Source of the DNA: Anisakis pegreffii
Lineage: Eukaryota; Nematoda; Chromadorea; Rhabditida; Anisakidae
DNA: 64,000 bases
Assembly (NCBI GenBank): GCA_035041965.1
Contig: JAPYMA010000110.1
Span: forward strand, 186,001-250,000
Reading direction: 5' to 3'
This document shows, in pieces, positions 40,213 through 53,079 of the stretch (position 1 is the stretch's first letter; every line of letters begins with the position of its first letter). Below the pieces are notes generated by a model, which saw nothing but the letters and a program-made list of their open reading frames with translations, was not told the DNA's origin and ran no database searches. Made by a program: the position numbers and the translations under genes.

Positions 40213-43200
40213 GTAGTTACTGTGTAATGTGAAACGTTGTTGATTGCGTTCATCTACTTAGGCGATCACTTTTTTCGTTAAGCACATCATTTCATGAATT
40301 AGCACACAGTAAAACAATTGCATTGCTATTTCTTAGGCTTAGAAAATTTCTTGAACGATATAGACGAACATTGTCTTGGATTTCTAATAAGAGGGATGCA
40401 TTACAGCATTTTTTTTCAATTAATGGGAAGCAAAGAAAGAGTACAACTCGAACTCTCAAAGGAAAACTTATATTTCATTAATAATACTGAAGTTCCAACT
40501 AAATACTTAATTCTGAATGTTCATTGGAAGATTCGAAAGGTTGCTGAGAAATGTTCATTTCGATAGATGGGGAAATGGAATGCTCGATTTTGAGCTATCA
40601 GCTAGTGTGTTGAATGCATGCGTTTACACGTAACAGTTGACGTTCGAAAAGCAGAGCACATTTCAGAATGCATTTTGCTAATGTGAAAATAGATAAGAGC
40701 TGTTAGGAGTATGTATGTGAGTGGTGTGTGTTTCGTGATTTAATGCTGTGAACCAAGTGTCGATGTGGTGGAACATGAACAAACGTTTATGCAGGTGCTG
40801 CAATGTCACTCACAATTATGACATTGCATCTCATCATACGATCAGTTTTTTTGTACGTTGCTTTTAGTACACAAATAATCGCAATTACATCGTACAAACA
40901 CTATTCAATATTTTTCAATGCGCTCACGTTAATGAAGCTCAAATGACAAGAAAATTCATTGAAATCTCCTCCCCGCGAACTACAAACCAGAAAAGTTTCC
41001 ACTAAAAAGTTTCAGTGCAGTAAGAGAGTGACAAGAAAATGCCGATGTTACGAATGCCTCGTAGAAATCGGGAAGTGCTCAGCTTTTGGCTTTTAATAAG
41101 AGCTATGCATGTTCAAGAGAGCACAACTGACTCTGTGTGACTGTAATCGTTCTTGTAATTGCATAGATTCGGCATTAGTGCTTTTTGGCAATTGCAAATG
41201 AACAGAAGGAAATGCAAAGTCTCCGATGGGAATGTGCAATAATTTTGAGGAATCGAATTACGCTCTTAAATGCGAACGGATTTTGAGGGATACTTTTGAA
41301 TCGATGTGCAGTGTCTAATACATTTTCAGCAGAAGTATCCAAATTGCTGGCAACTTGGTCATCTATTGAACAAAAACAATGTTACAGTTCCAATCTTCTC
41401 AAACTAATGAATGAGTTTAATTTCAGCAAAACAAACAAGATATTTGGCCGATTATGACAAACGATTCAGTTCAAGATGGGATGGTTCCCTAACAAATGAT
41501 AACAACTCATTTCCGAGTACTCATGAAATAAGCCGCAGCCTTCTAAAGCATATGAAAACGATTGGATATTGATATGCAGCCTATTCAAATTAAGTACTCG
41601 TTAGAATGGTCATTAAATGACTACTCTCTTTAATGTAAGAAATTCTTTTAGAATGTTGTGTGCTTCATGCTATATTTTAATCAATCCACTTTCATTTAGT
41701 CATTATCGCAGTTCGTTTCGAATCGTTGATGCATTCAGCAAGCTCGTGACAGCGTCATTGTAATGCAGCCAAGAGATCGAATAAAACTAAGGATTTGTGA
41801 ACCATAAACCATAAATTACCCTGGAAATAATTTGCGGTTTATATTTCTATCCGATGTGTAATGATGAAAATCCCGTGTGCGGGCACAATTCACCTAATTC
41901 TTTTACTTTGCACAGCTCAATTATTCGTGCTTCTCGAATGCATTTCTGTTTGGAAAGCCGGATACGTCATCGTTTTTGTTCCTTTGGACACTCAATAATT
42001 AGTCCTTAGCAAGCATCGATTCATGCTGCTTGTAGTTGTAATCTATTTGTTTGTAATTAATTGTAATGTCATCTATTCCATTGGTACTGCTGTGGCTGAT
42101 TTGGAATGCAAATAATTCTAATAGTAGAATGGCAAGAAGTTCACAACGAGGAAAAAATATGCACGTAATCACTTTATCAAATGAGAACTTTGAGATTTTG
42201 ATTTCTTATCGATCAGAATCTTAACCAACATTTTTTATACTATCAGTAATCTGCTGATCACCAAAACTGATCGAGCATTTCGAATCAGTGATAACGCTTG
42301 GGCGACTGATAAGGTGATAATCGATAACGGTAACAATTAATAGCTACCAACAACCAAAAAATATTGCTTAGCAATCTGCTGTGATTGCTGAAACGTTCAT
42401 TAAAACACTCGCAACTTCTAATTAATTTGAAAGGCTTTCAAACTCCTAAAAGAGGTCGATTCGTTCAATTCAATTAATCTTAATGAATGAACATTCTAGT
42501 GCATTTACAAAATGAATATGTTTGGAAATGAATTAAAAATTTATGCTTGATGAGTAATTAACTTTTTCTTTCGAGCAGATATCGAGTGCTTGAGATAAAT
42601 CCGATTTTTTCCATGTATTTTAACTCTTGCTCTACTTAGCATGGCATCGTTGCATATTTACAGCATACATGATGTGAACACTGCGAATTTCTGAAACACT
42701 GAATAGGAAATTATCTGATTCATTTTGAAGGTAAGGAATTACATAAAAAAGAGCTTTAAAAATGATCGTTAAGTGAACACAGGAGGGTTAACTAGAAATC
42801 TATAGATGAGCATCAAGAGTCACAATTTAAATCATAAGATGGCTTTGAATGGTCATTTTGATGTTGCATCTTCGTTTGCATTGAAGTGAGTATATGTGTT
42901 ATTTGGGTAAAGATGATGTTGTTAGGATAATCCAAGTGCTCCTTGCTGTTTTTATTTCAGTAGCACCCCAATGAGAGGCGCACTTTTTTTCTACAATAAC
43001 AAATATACTCCTCATTCCCCATAAACAACATCGTCTGCCTACACAACCACAAATTTTTTCTCATCAAATCAAAAACATAACAAAAGAGGGATTGTTTCAA
43101 AATGAAAAATTAGGTTATTTAGATTTGTGAATATATTTGTGGAGAACTCGTAGTGATTGCTGACATCTTCAGTCCTGCTTGATTCGAAATACGAGATGTT

Positions 43201-45437
43201 TTCTCGCGATAATCGTCACTGTAACGTTCATAACGCCTCTTCCATGCTCAATAAATCGGCGTTGTCAAACAGATATGTTCAACTTATCCACTACTTGCAA
43301 CTGCCTAATCATCATTCCAGATGTTCTTGTACATTGTACGATCATTTATTAAGACTGCTGAATATTGCGATTTTGTTGCTCTATGGCGGGGACGGGACAA
43401 AATCACATCAGTTTCGATAATCGAATTTGCTCGTTAAAATGTACAATTTTGTTGTCAAGAAATAATGCATCGAACTGATCGTGTTAAATTCGCGTTGAAA
43501 AATTGCGTTCTGAAATAAATTTTTAAGAGACGATTGAACTGTTTGATACAGTTGCGAATCGCATGCATGTATGCGTCGCTGTCGTCGATGGTGAATTTTT
43601 TGTGTTAGAGTGCAGTTGAAGTATCGTGTAATATTTTATTGATGTGAAAAAAGCGGTGGAAAGGAGTGAACGATTGTTTGCGTGCTGCCGGCAAATCACC
43701 AGTGCACTGCACAACACAAAATTTCATCGGCTGTCTGTACGGTTGTTGTTGACGTCAAGTGAACAAAACACTTTACACAGGTGAAATGTGATAAACAGGG
43801 ATCGGTGTGTCGATAAGAATGCACAAACGTACGTGCAATACACACACTTACGTTCAGTATGCTGCTTCGATTACGGCTCTGGTTACGTCCAGTGCGCACA
43901 CATGGAGTAGTGATCGTTTTTCCGTGAAAACATCGTGCACATCACGATAAGCGCATCACATTCTCGAACGAGCAGAGAATCTGCTTTCGACGAGACATTG
44001 CTTCAAGTATCAACTGTGTCAACAATATTTTGCAACCTTCGAAAAGCATCATCGAAGGCAATATTACGAGAATTTACGCAGTGTATGCATCATGGATTCT
44101 GAATGGAGGATGCATGATTTGATTTATGTTATTCATATTGATAAACTAGCGCATATCAATGGTTTTGATACGCCTTTAGCACTTCTGCCTCAACAAAATG
44201 GTTGCATGAAGAATGCAGCCAGTACAATGTTGTACAGCAAATGTTTATCGATAAATACTCTTCATCAATTGAGATCATCACAAATTCTATTTCGGAATGT
44301 TCGAAACATATGAACTATTACAATCAAGAAGACATAAAACCAACATAAGCATATTTGCATTTTTAAATTGACGACACAATTCGATATATTCAAACACAAT
44401 CCTCCGCAAAGCACTTTTTACATGGCCATTCAATTATGTACTTAAAGAACAACATACAAATCCAGATCAGCGTTCCTCAACATAGGCAAAGTCGTCCAGC
44501 AGTGGCGAAAACGGCATCTAAAGGAGATAATTTTGCTGGAATTGAGTGATCATTTCAAAATCACCGCAATATTTTCTTCGAGTTGTGAAAGAAGCTGATA
44601 AATAATGCAACACTCGGAAAGAGAGGAGATGATCAAAGCATTATCTTAGGTGAGATGAGTAATTGGTCGGAAGGGTTGAGAACACTGATCTAGGAAATGG
44701 TAATGACCATTTCAACAGTGGCCGGTGTCACACCAACCATGAAAGGGTTTATGCGAGAAAAAAAGTGTATAGATACCATCGAACGGCATCGATTAATACT
44801 CTGACTACTTTTCAAGAGCTTTTGTCGTGATTGTATTCATCTGATATATTTGGAAACCGAAGCAAACTTTTTCAAAAAATTGCCTTTGCATTTCGAACTT
44901 GGTATGTCATTTATGAATGGAAGGAAACAGTAAGCAGTGCTAGTTCATTATGTCTGGCTCAATGGTGACCATACTGACTAGTAAACACATATTGTAACCG
45001 TATGATACAGATAAATTGATATGTAAAATGGTACAAATCTGATGAAAGGAGACAATAAATGAATCCATAAAAGCATGATACACAAGTGACCATTGATGAT
45101 TTCAGCTCTCGCCACTTCCGATCATCTTTCTGCAATTTCTTTTTTTTTACTCTTCGTGTAGTTATTTAGTCACGGAGAGATTCTTCACATGCCAATCATG
45201 ATTGGAAAAGAAATTTCACTGATTTTGAGTTTTCCGAATTTTTATATCTATTTTTTGTAAAGTATAGTGTTGGATTTTTGCGGAGTTTTACTAGAATTGA
45301 GAGGATTCAGGAGGATATTGATATCCTAGTTAGAGTCACTTTTAATTCGTGGCTAGCAATCAATGATCACCTTGACAGAATGACAACACAAGGTTGTGGA
45401 CCAAATAAATAATGACAAATGTTGATATGCTAAATGA
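40213..45437. other. Intergenic region, mostly without recognisable content
   Basis: No conserved gene was found. The frame at 40318-40566 (plus, 82 aa) could be a continuation of the candidate gene before it, but its phase does not match. The part 43530-44090 is richer in GC and CpG than its surroundings and is followed by an ATG frame at 44092-44313, described as a finding. A short ATG frame of 34 codons at 44702-44806 (plus) starts MTISTVAGVTPTMKG and has no support. Confidence 0.35.
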
Positions 45438-48400
45438 TCAACGCAGAAGAGGTGATCCAACGGTAGCATCGTCACAAAATATCGTTTCGCGATTACGAAT
45501 TAAGCCGTTCCGATCACCGAAATTATTCATTGGCAATGTCTTGGATCCATTCTGCACGCTGCGATCCTTCTCAAACCTTTTGCTCCTCACACATAACTTT
45601 TGCTTCACTTGTGAACGGAAGTGGGAACTGCAATTTGAATCTTTAAATGAAATTTATTTCTGCAAATAGCAAATGATTTTTTAGAAGTATAAATGCGACT
45701 TCAGAGACATAATCGAAGTGCTTTCTTCAACGATTTTAGAGGCATAAATGAGAAGTGAAGTAATTGGGTAAGGAATGGTTTCGCTAGAAAGAACAACAAA
45801 CCTCGAACTACACAACAAGAAGAAGTTTGCCACTTTACCGGAAACAACGAATAGGTTTGATATGAGAACGAATGCATAATTCTCCCTCCGTGTGTAGAAA
45901 TTCAAGTCGATCGTGTACATGTACGTGAAGAGAACTGTTGACGGAACGTGTGTCACCAAATAGCACGACACAATTGCGATGACCATTATTGTGACACGGC
46001 GTTGACTTGTGTGCAACTGACGGACCCATGCACCTGACCATCTGCAATCAACTATCTCATTTACTGCTGCTTATTGACGATATAATCAGTCATTCTGATT
46101 TGCAACGAACAAGCGTTCAAAACGATTACCAAAATCATTTGCATTAATTCATTGGTACATCGCTGAACGACGTGAAATGAATTAATGTAACCAATGAGAA
46201 ATATTGATCAACGACATCCAGTAGGACTTCCCCGTAGTTTTTTTTTGTGATGAAACATCAAGATATTGTTTGCGTTGATAACATGTTCTCAAAATGCTTT
46301 TTTTCAAATCTTGAAAGTCACATATCAGTTGACTGCATAGCGAGCGGCATCAAAGATTTCATGGCTCTCGCAGCAGATAAGTTCACTGACAGTGATGCAA
46401 CTGAAACAAACTTTGAGGATCGTCGTGGGTTATCACATATTGTCACAGTTGATGCCTTCGGAAGAATTGCAGCTGTCATCGGTGGTGTTTCAGTGGCCAC
46501 TGCTGACTTCGTTGAATGCACTGAACTCTTTGGAGCAGTGATTTCGAAAAACTGAAAAAAGACACACTCGATTCGAATGACAAACGACCGAACATTCTTC
46601 CAGATGAGAAAGGAGAACGAACTGTTCTTTTGATATGCGTTAAAATTCTTCGAATCATTCAATCAAGTGTTTTCCAAATAGCGTTTTGCGATGTGATATC
46701 GAGGAAGGGTCACGCGAAAAGATTGCTCAGTTGCGTGGATGAATGGTCGATTAAACGATGAAAAGTCACAGCGAAACGCGCTTAAACGCTCACCGATCAA
46801 CTTTTAAAGAACAGAATAAAACAAAGCAAACTGATTGATCGGCTTCGAAACGAACCTCATGCCTATGTCGTATGTAGTAGATGAGGAATGAATTGAGGAC
46901 TGATAATAAAAGAACCGGCAGGAATACTTGAACTAGAATACTGGTTACTGTGAACACATACTGCAAGCCGTTGTGAAACTGTGCTACTTGACGCTGTGCA
47001 TGCGAATGATTCTTTGCATCAAATAGCTGTAAATTAACTCGATGACGCAACTCTAAGGCAATAATTGAAACGTTCATAATCAAATAATAACACTCGGTTT
47101 TTACATAGTGTTTGGAAAATTTCGACGATTTATCACTGCCGGAATCATTTTTCAATTGCATCACAGTATTGAAAAACCGAAGACAAAGCAACGGTGATAA
47201 CAAAATTGAAGCAAGATTGGTGGCATAACGGCCGAATTTCCCTCAATGGCTTTCTAAAAAACGAAAGTCGAGGTGGCGATATAACGTAATGAATTGTCCA
47301 TTTATTGCCGTTTGTCTGGTAAATAATAAACATTACTGAGTATGATTCAACTGGATATGATTACTATGTATATCGAAATGATTTACTACCGAAATCGTAG
47401 AAAATGCTTTGCTTTTTCAAATCTCGAAATCCTGCATTCTTTCATTTCATAAATCCCGAGATAAGCGTTCAAAAGTTACGATCCCCAGATCACACGCAAA
47501 CAATACTTATATGGTCTCTTACTCCGCGATCCTTAAAAAGCATATAATTTCAAAAGTTACTCTTTAGTTTCCACCAATTACTCATTACTAGCATTCATCA
47601 AGCAAGAATCTCCACTTATTCTAGTTGTTCTCACGTTCGGTTGCTCCATTACCCTTTTTGATGATCTGACAGGCCGCCGTTATCTCTCTTCCCCCCAACA
47701 CCCCAAATTACCCACAACGGGTAATTTCACTCCCTAAGAGAACCACTGTCCTAGATTGCAATCGATTATGATTGCACGAAAAGCTATTGTCTATGACACG
47801 GTCACTTCAAACTGATCTGAATGGATTCTCATGCTTCAGACGTGTGTATTCGCTCTTATAGCTATTACATGCGAATGTCGTTCTCCTTTCGATTTTTTCT
47901 CATTCACTTCACTTCACAGTTCGAATCAATTTCTTATTCTGTAGCATGTACTATTTACTGGATACGTTGATGAGTGTTGACAGCCGAAATCAACAATACA
48001 GCAATCGAACTGAATTGCTCAACAACGTTCGACAGTCAAACGATCAATTATAAAATGCATTGTACAGAATGAGAATTTGACTTAAATTGCTGAGTGAAAT
48101 GAATGAGAAGTTAGCTGAAGAGAACACTTTTGGTGATAAAAGTTTTGAGAGTGATTATGCCAGCAAGGAAAAGAATGAAAATCCTGTTAAAACGAATGAA
48201 AACCCGGACGAGCTAACGATACTGAGAAAATAGGAGAATGAAAAGTGTTGCCACCTACTAACTTTATTTAAATATCCGAGTTAAAAAATACTACAACGAT
48301 GGCGTTCAATCACAATGTAATAACTGCACGAAATGCTAGTTTCGCGACCTCCTCCATTACCCCTTGATACCTCCAAAACCTATGAGAACCACCGACTTAT

Positions 48401-51400
48401 CCATATATGCATAACGATGAGTATCTTTTCACTTGCTGTCTCAATTTCTAAATTTTTGCTATCTGATATTCACTGATTAAGTAACAATCGCTCCTTTGTC
48501 GCACTTAAGTATGTTGAATGAAATAGCGAAGTTTATTCGAATGCTGAAATTATTGGTGAAATTGGAACGACGAAACTAACCGTATTATTTTCATGAACCA
48601 CTTTAAAAGCAAAATTATGCGGAAGTGTTAAAAGACCCGTTACAACGAACACACTCAAAAGTGTCAGAGTGAGTGACCACGAGCATGTGCTGCTCCTTAC
48701 TTGCAGTGGTGATTTGATGGCCCAAAAACGGTCCAACGAAACAGCGACAGTCAACCTTAACAATCGTTGAGTTGGACTTGAACATTAATTGATGTGTCAA
48801 CCAACTGAGTAATTTGAAAAGCCCTTTGCTTTTCTAGACATAAACATCAGAATGGTTACCATACAATAGGTCATACAACGCTTAGATCTCCGGTCGAAGA
48901 AATTAGCCAATGCAACGAGGTTTGAGCTTAACCTTAGGTTGGCTTATGCCAAAACTGCAGTTTTGATTATTCCTGTGATATGTTAAAACTGAGCGCATTG
49001 CATTGTGTTATTGTATTGATGTTGATGTCAACAGAATGTTACGCATATTCAGACTCCGCAATGCATCGGAGGATTCAAGTCTATCAACTGAATTATAAAT
49101 ACGACCAGAATCATATTAAAGTCAGTCTACTTCAGTAGTGACGAAAAGTTAACATTTACAAAATCTTCTCACAAAAATCAAACCAGCCTCATGATTTGAG
49201 CAGAATCAGTGCAATGTAAGTTCGAATTAATAAACAATCAAGTTTCGTAAAACTGAGCGTGTGGATTCAAGGAAGCTAGACAAACACCATAAAAACACTT
49301 ACCAACTTGATGCGGCTGAGAACCAATTGGCAGCAAATGTGAAGAGTGTTTTATATTCGACATAAAACTCGTAAAATTCAGATCTGCATCTGTTGATTGC
49401 GATGTGCGAAGCATCTGAATCTGTTAACATTGAATGCATTAATTTATTACATTGATAACATTCCTCTGAGCTTATTCCCCCAAATATCATAATTCTGATT
49501 TGATTGAAGGCAAACATTTTCGATGACATATCTTGTAAAAGGCATTCTAAAAAACGCAATTAATTTCTCTTTTTGTCGGCTATTTCATTAGGTTTTTAAA
49601 GTGCCTTGATAGGCTAAGTGCTTGTCAAGTGAAGGTTGTTTGTTGCTTGTTAGCGTTCACTTGGGGAACCTTTGAAATAAATGCATCATCTACTTAGAAT
49701 TACATTCAGAATCTAAAAAGATCCATCAAAAACTGATGCTTGAATGAATTTTTCAATTTGTACTCATTACGAGCATTTCATCCAACGGTGATATGTACTT
49801 ACAGTGAGGGCATTTTGCAGCGCGTACGAAGAACGCATATCTGGATAAGTAATGCGGTGTAAGCGCTATCAAGAAGAGTGCGTCTGCAAACGCTGTTGCC
49901 GCCAGAAGGGCATTCGTTCTGCAAATATGAAAAGATCACGGTGCTTTAAATCAGTTCGGTTTAGAATATTCAAAATATTGTTCGGAAATCTTTCTTGCAA
50001 CGATGCTGATTTCTTTATAAATCATTCAGCAGAAGATTTGGTTGCTAAGAGAGAGCGATTTGTGTTTGGAAAAGCGTTGAACGTGAGCACTCTCGGAAAA
50101 TATGCATTCGAACATGCAACAGACTTATTCTGTTTTTGCAGAGATTTTCGCATTCATTTGCGGGTTCGACTAACTGGTTCCACTAAACGAAAAATTTGAG
50201 TTGAAGAAGGTTCATCAAGAACTGGCGAATAACTTTAAGTTGCGTGCGACGAATTTGATGATTTGATATCATGGGAGATGAACTGAACCCTTTTTGCATG
50301 CCATTAATAAGAAATTAAATCCAATCGCAAACAAAGCCAAAGAATTTCGTAAATGGAAATAAATTGTCTGATAATTTCATTGCGATGTTTCATTTGCATC
50401 AGAACTGTAAGAGAGTGAATCAAGAATGTACCAAGCAAACAATGTTTCTATTGGTCAGCAGGACGGAAGAATATCCCGAAATGATTGGTGATAAATCCTC
50501 AAGAGTGGTCTCATCCAATCAGAAAATGCTCTAATGAACATTCGGATAACCTTCAAATGCGATTTCTGTGCACTGATGTCCACTTAATCGCGGATATATT
50601 TTTGCTCTTATTGTAATCAGTCTAAAATGTTGTTGTGTACGATTGAATGTGCTAAATTTTGCTCGCAATTTTGTTAAATCATTTACGTGAATGAATAAAA
50701 ATCATTGTCAATTGTACTTGTAAAGATATGGCTATTTATATTACGTTTGCTCTGATGAAACACTACGAATGCCCTGAAAATGGATGAGCATGAATTGCAA
50801 TTGCTTAATTAACGCGATATAATAGCAATGATTGCATCAATGCGTGATCAATATGTCCCCGAGGGCATGTTTGCAAGGATATTCCCTCTTGATTGATACT
50901 ACTGCATATGAAAAATAAACCCTACTATGCACACGGTTCAATTCACGATTAACGGCGAGACGTGAAACGATTGGGCACATTATTTTCTTATACTTTGCAC
51001 CGATCTAATTTGAATTCTTCTCCTCTTCAAACAGTAGTTGCAAACATCCTCATACTATTACAGTTGAAATAAAAATACTTCAAAAGTTTGAACCAGTGTG
51101 ACCTTCCTTGAACCTTCCCTTGCTCACAGCGCTGTGTTAGCTTTTTTCTTCAATTGGCAACGAAATGAGGATTTTTATATGGGGTGATGAAATTGTGCAG
51201 ATTAATTAATTCAGTCTGCATTCAAAAAAACATGCTAAATCAGGCTAGCTTTTGAAATTAGAATGATTGCAACGAATAAATGAAGAAAACGATCGAAGCG
51301 TTCGGCTCACCTACTCCTCATTGTTTTCGAGAGCAGAACGACTAAGTTGATTGCATTCCCAATAAGTCCTAGTGCACACTGCACCAAAAACGAATATTCA

Positions 51401-51528
51401 CAAAATATCACAACGGACAACAGCAATATATTCGAATTCATCCCTGAAATCGATACCATTACTGACGCATGAAACCGGAGCCCCGACTCTCGGTATCGCG
51501 CTTTGACTTTGCGTTTGTCAATCGTCAT
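45438..51528 (-). CDS. Neuropeptide-type class A GPCR (FRPR/DMSR-like)
   Basis: Seven-transmembrane receptor, probably for an RFamide-type or other neuropeptide. Seven exons agree in phase: 51528-51311, 49918-49803, 49414-49303, 48755-48581, 47026-46856, 46016-45802, 45627-45438, about 398 aa. Landmarks: TM1 LGLIGNAINLVVLLSKTM (GN); TM2 TNALLAATAFADALFLIAL (the conserved Asp); TM3 FTFAANWFSAASSW followed by VSLDRFWAIKSPL, with DRF instead of DRY; TM5 VFLPVLLLSVLNSFLIYYI; a short third loop RHRHELHTSQRR; TM6 VIAIVSCYLVTHVPS; and TM7 NLFVVSGKVANFFLLCSSSHFR, where NPxxY is replaced by the GKVxNF...CSSxxFR form I know from nematode peptide receptors. The start is the first ATG after an in-frame TAA. 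No second-loop cysteine falls in the model, so part of the exon upstream of 47026 may be missing. Ligand unknown. Confidence 0.88.
46247..46555 (+). other. Open frame nested in a GPCR intron
   Basis: This 102-codon plus-strand frame lies within the receptor intron 46017-46855, opposite a 114-codon minus-strand frame (46318-46662). The plus translation is balanced (for example SHIVTVDAFGRIAAVIGGVS) and the GC content is a little above its flanks. No splice context, no recognised family, and it starts with GTG/ATG without a leader signal. It may be a relic of an inserted coding sequence or chance. Confidence 0.2.
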
Positions 51529-52459
51529 GAATTTTTAGTCATGCTATTGCTCGATATGCGTCCAATGCTGAAGTTGACAAAATTGGAATCCAATGAAGAT
51601 CGAAGAGTAAAATTGATACATGTGCCGTGTGCTTGATTTGAAAAAGTTCAAAATGATATAAACATCTACATCACAACGGAATACGTCTGCTTTTGCAGTG
51701 TCATACGTTTGCACGCAAATCTGTGTGGTCGACGGAAGCAAAACAAAACACTAATGAAATTAAAAGCGGCGAAAAGAAACATTTTATGATGGCAGACGAC
51801 TGAATATTGAATGCACAATTTAATGAAAACCAACCTAGGAACAAATCAAAACAGAAGAAATCGAAGTGTTCTATGTACAGTCAGAATCAAGTGCTAATCT
51901 AACCACAGGTGATTCAAATCAATGAAGCGATTAACAGAGTTATTGAAGTGCGCAAGTGGAACGTGAATGTATTGATGTACGAATGCTTATGTCATCACCT
52001 CAAAACGAGATGGATCGGCCGGCTCACATGATTTCATCCATGCTTGAATTTATCGGTAAAAATGTCAGTCGCGTGCTGCCTACTTAATTTTTGCCTCACC
52101 TTCTCTCAGCTGTTGATAAACCATAGCAGAAAGATAATTTACCACAAATTCAATATCTTACGGAATCTATTCTATATGATGGAACTAGTAATACAGATTG
52201 GAAATGGTATGATTCACTGAATTTTGGAGAAAGTCATTGATGCTTAAATGAATGCAGCACACGGGAATAATGATGGATTACGGACTTATAATCGGTGGTC
52301 ATATTCTGAATTGACTATATGATGTATGTCATTATTGACCGAACCTTAACCAGCAAACTCAGTAATGTTGCTGATTGATAGATGTAGATGTGACAATTGA
52401 ATTATGTATGATAAGAAAAACAGCTGCACAAAAACGAATAATTGAATCGGAACAAACCC

Positions 52460-52517
52460 ATTAATTCATAAATTCATAATTCATTCATAAATTCATAAAA
52501 TTCATTCATAAAAAATA
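52460..52517. repeat. ATTCATAA low-complexity run
   Basis: Short direct repeats built from ATTCATAA and ATTCATTCATAA in several consecutive copies. A simple-sequence tract with no other feature. Confidence 0.7.
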
Positions 52518-52999
52518 AAGTTGCATCCATTCCAGGGTCTCAAAAAACCAGAAAATTCTCACTCAGAGACGATTCCGTGATAAGTGACTATGAGAAGAGG
52601 AATTGAAGAGGTCGTTGGTTCATAATCGTTGTGAACAAGTTCATGCGATACGTAGACGAATTCTCCTGCTACCATGCGTAGGTGTGGGTATTCCGTATTC
52701 TTGCAAATCCGATGTTGTTCCTTTCATAACTTTTGATGAGTATTCATAAATGTTTGTTCGATACATGTCGGTTACTCGCCATGAACATGTTGGCGTTTCC
52801 ATGGAATTGCTGCTGCACGCAATATTTTGCAAGCGAACTCATATAAGTGAAAAGTTTTGAAGTTGAGCGACCAATGGTGGTTTAACATAAGGCCAAGATC
52901 ATGTATGGGTGCGAGGGTTAGAGAATCACTTATCGATCACATTAGCATCACTACACCTGCAAATTTTAATCTGAATGAGATCAGTTGAAGTTTTGTTCT

Positions 53000-53079
53000 G
53001 ATAATGACATGCAGATGATGATCTGAGTGCGTTCCTGAGTACGATAATGACATGCAGATGATGATCTGAGTGCGTTCCT
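53000..53079. repeat. Two-copy tandem duplication, period 43
   Basis: A 37-base unit starting GATAATGACATGCAGATGA is present without mismatch at 53000-53036 and 53043-53079, separated by 6 bases. The identity suggests a recent duplication. Confidence 0.9.

Noticed and set aside
49852..50199. Plus-strand frame of 115 codons
   Set aside because: It overlaps the GPCR TM2 exon (49803-49918) on the opposite strand, and the rest has no splice context or recognised similarity.
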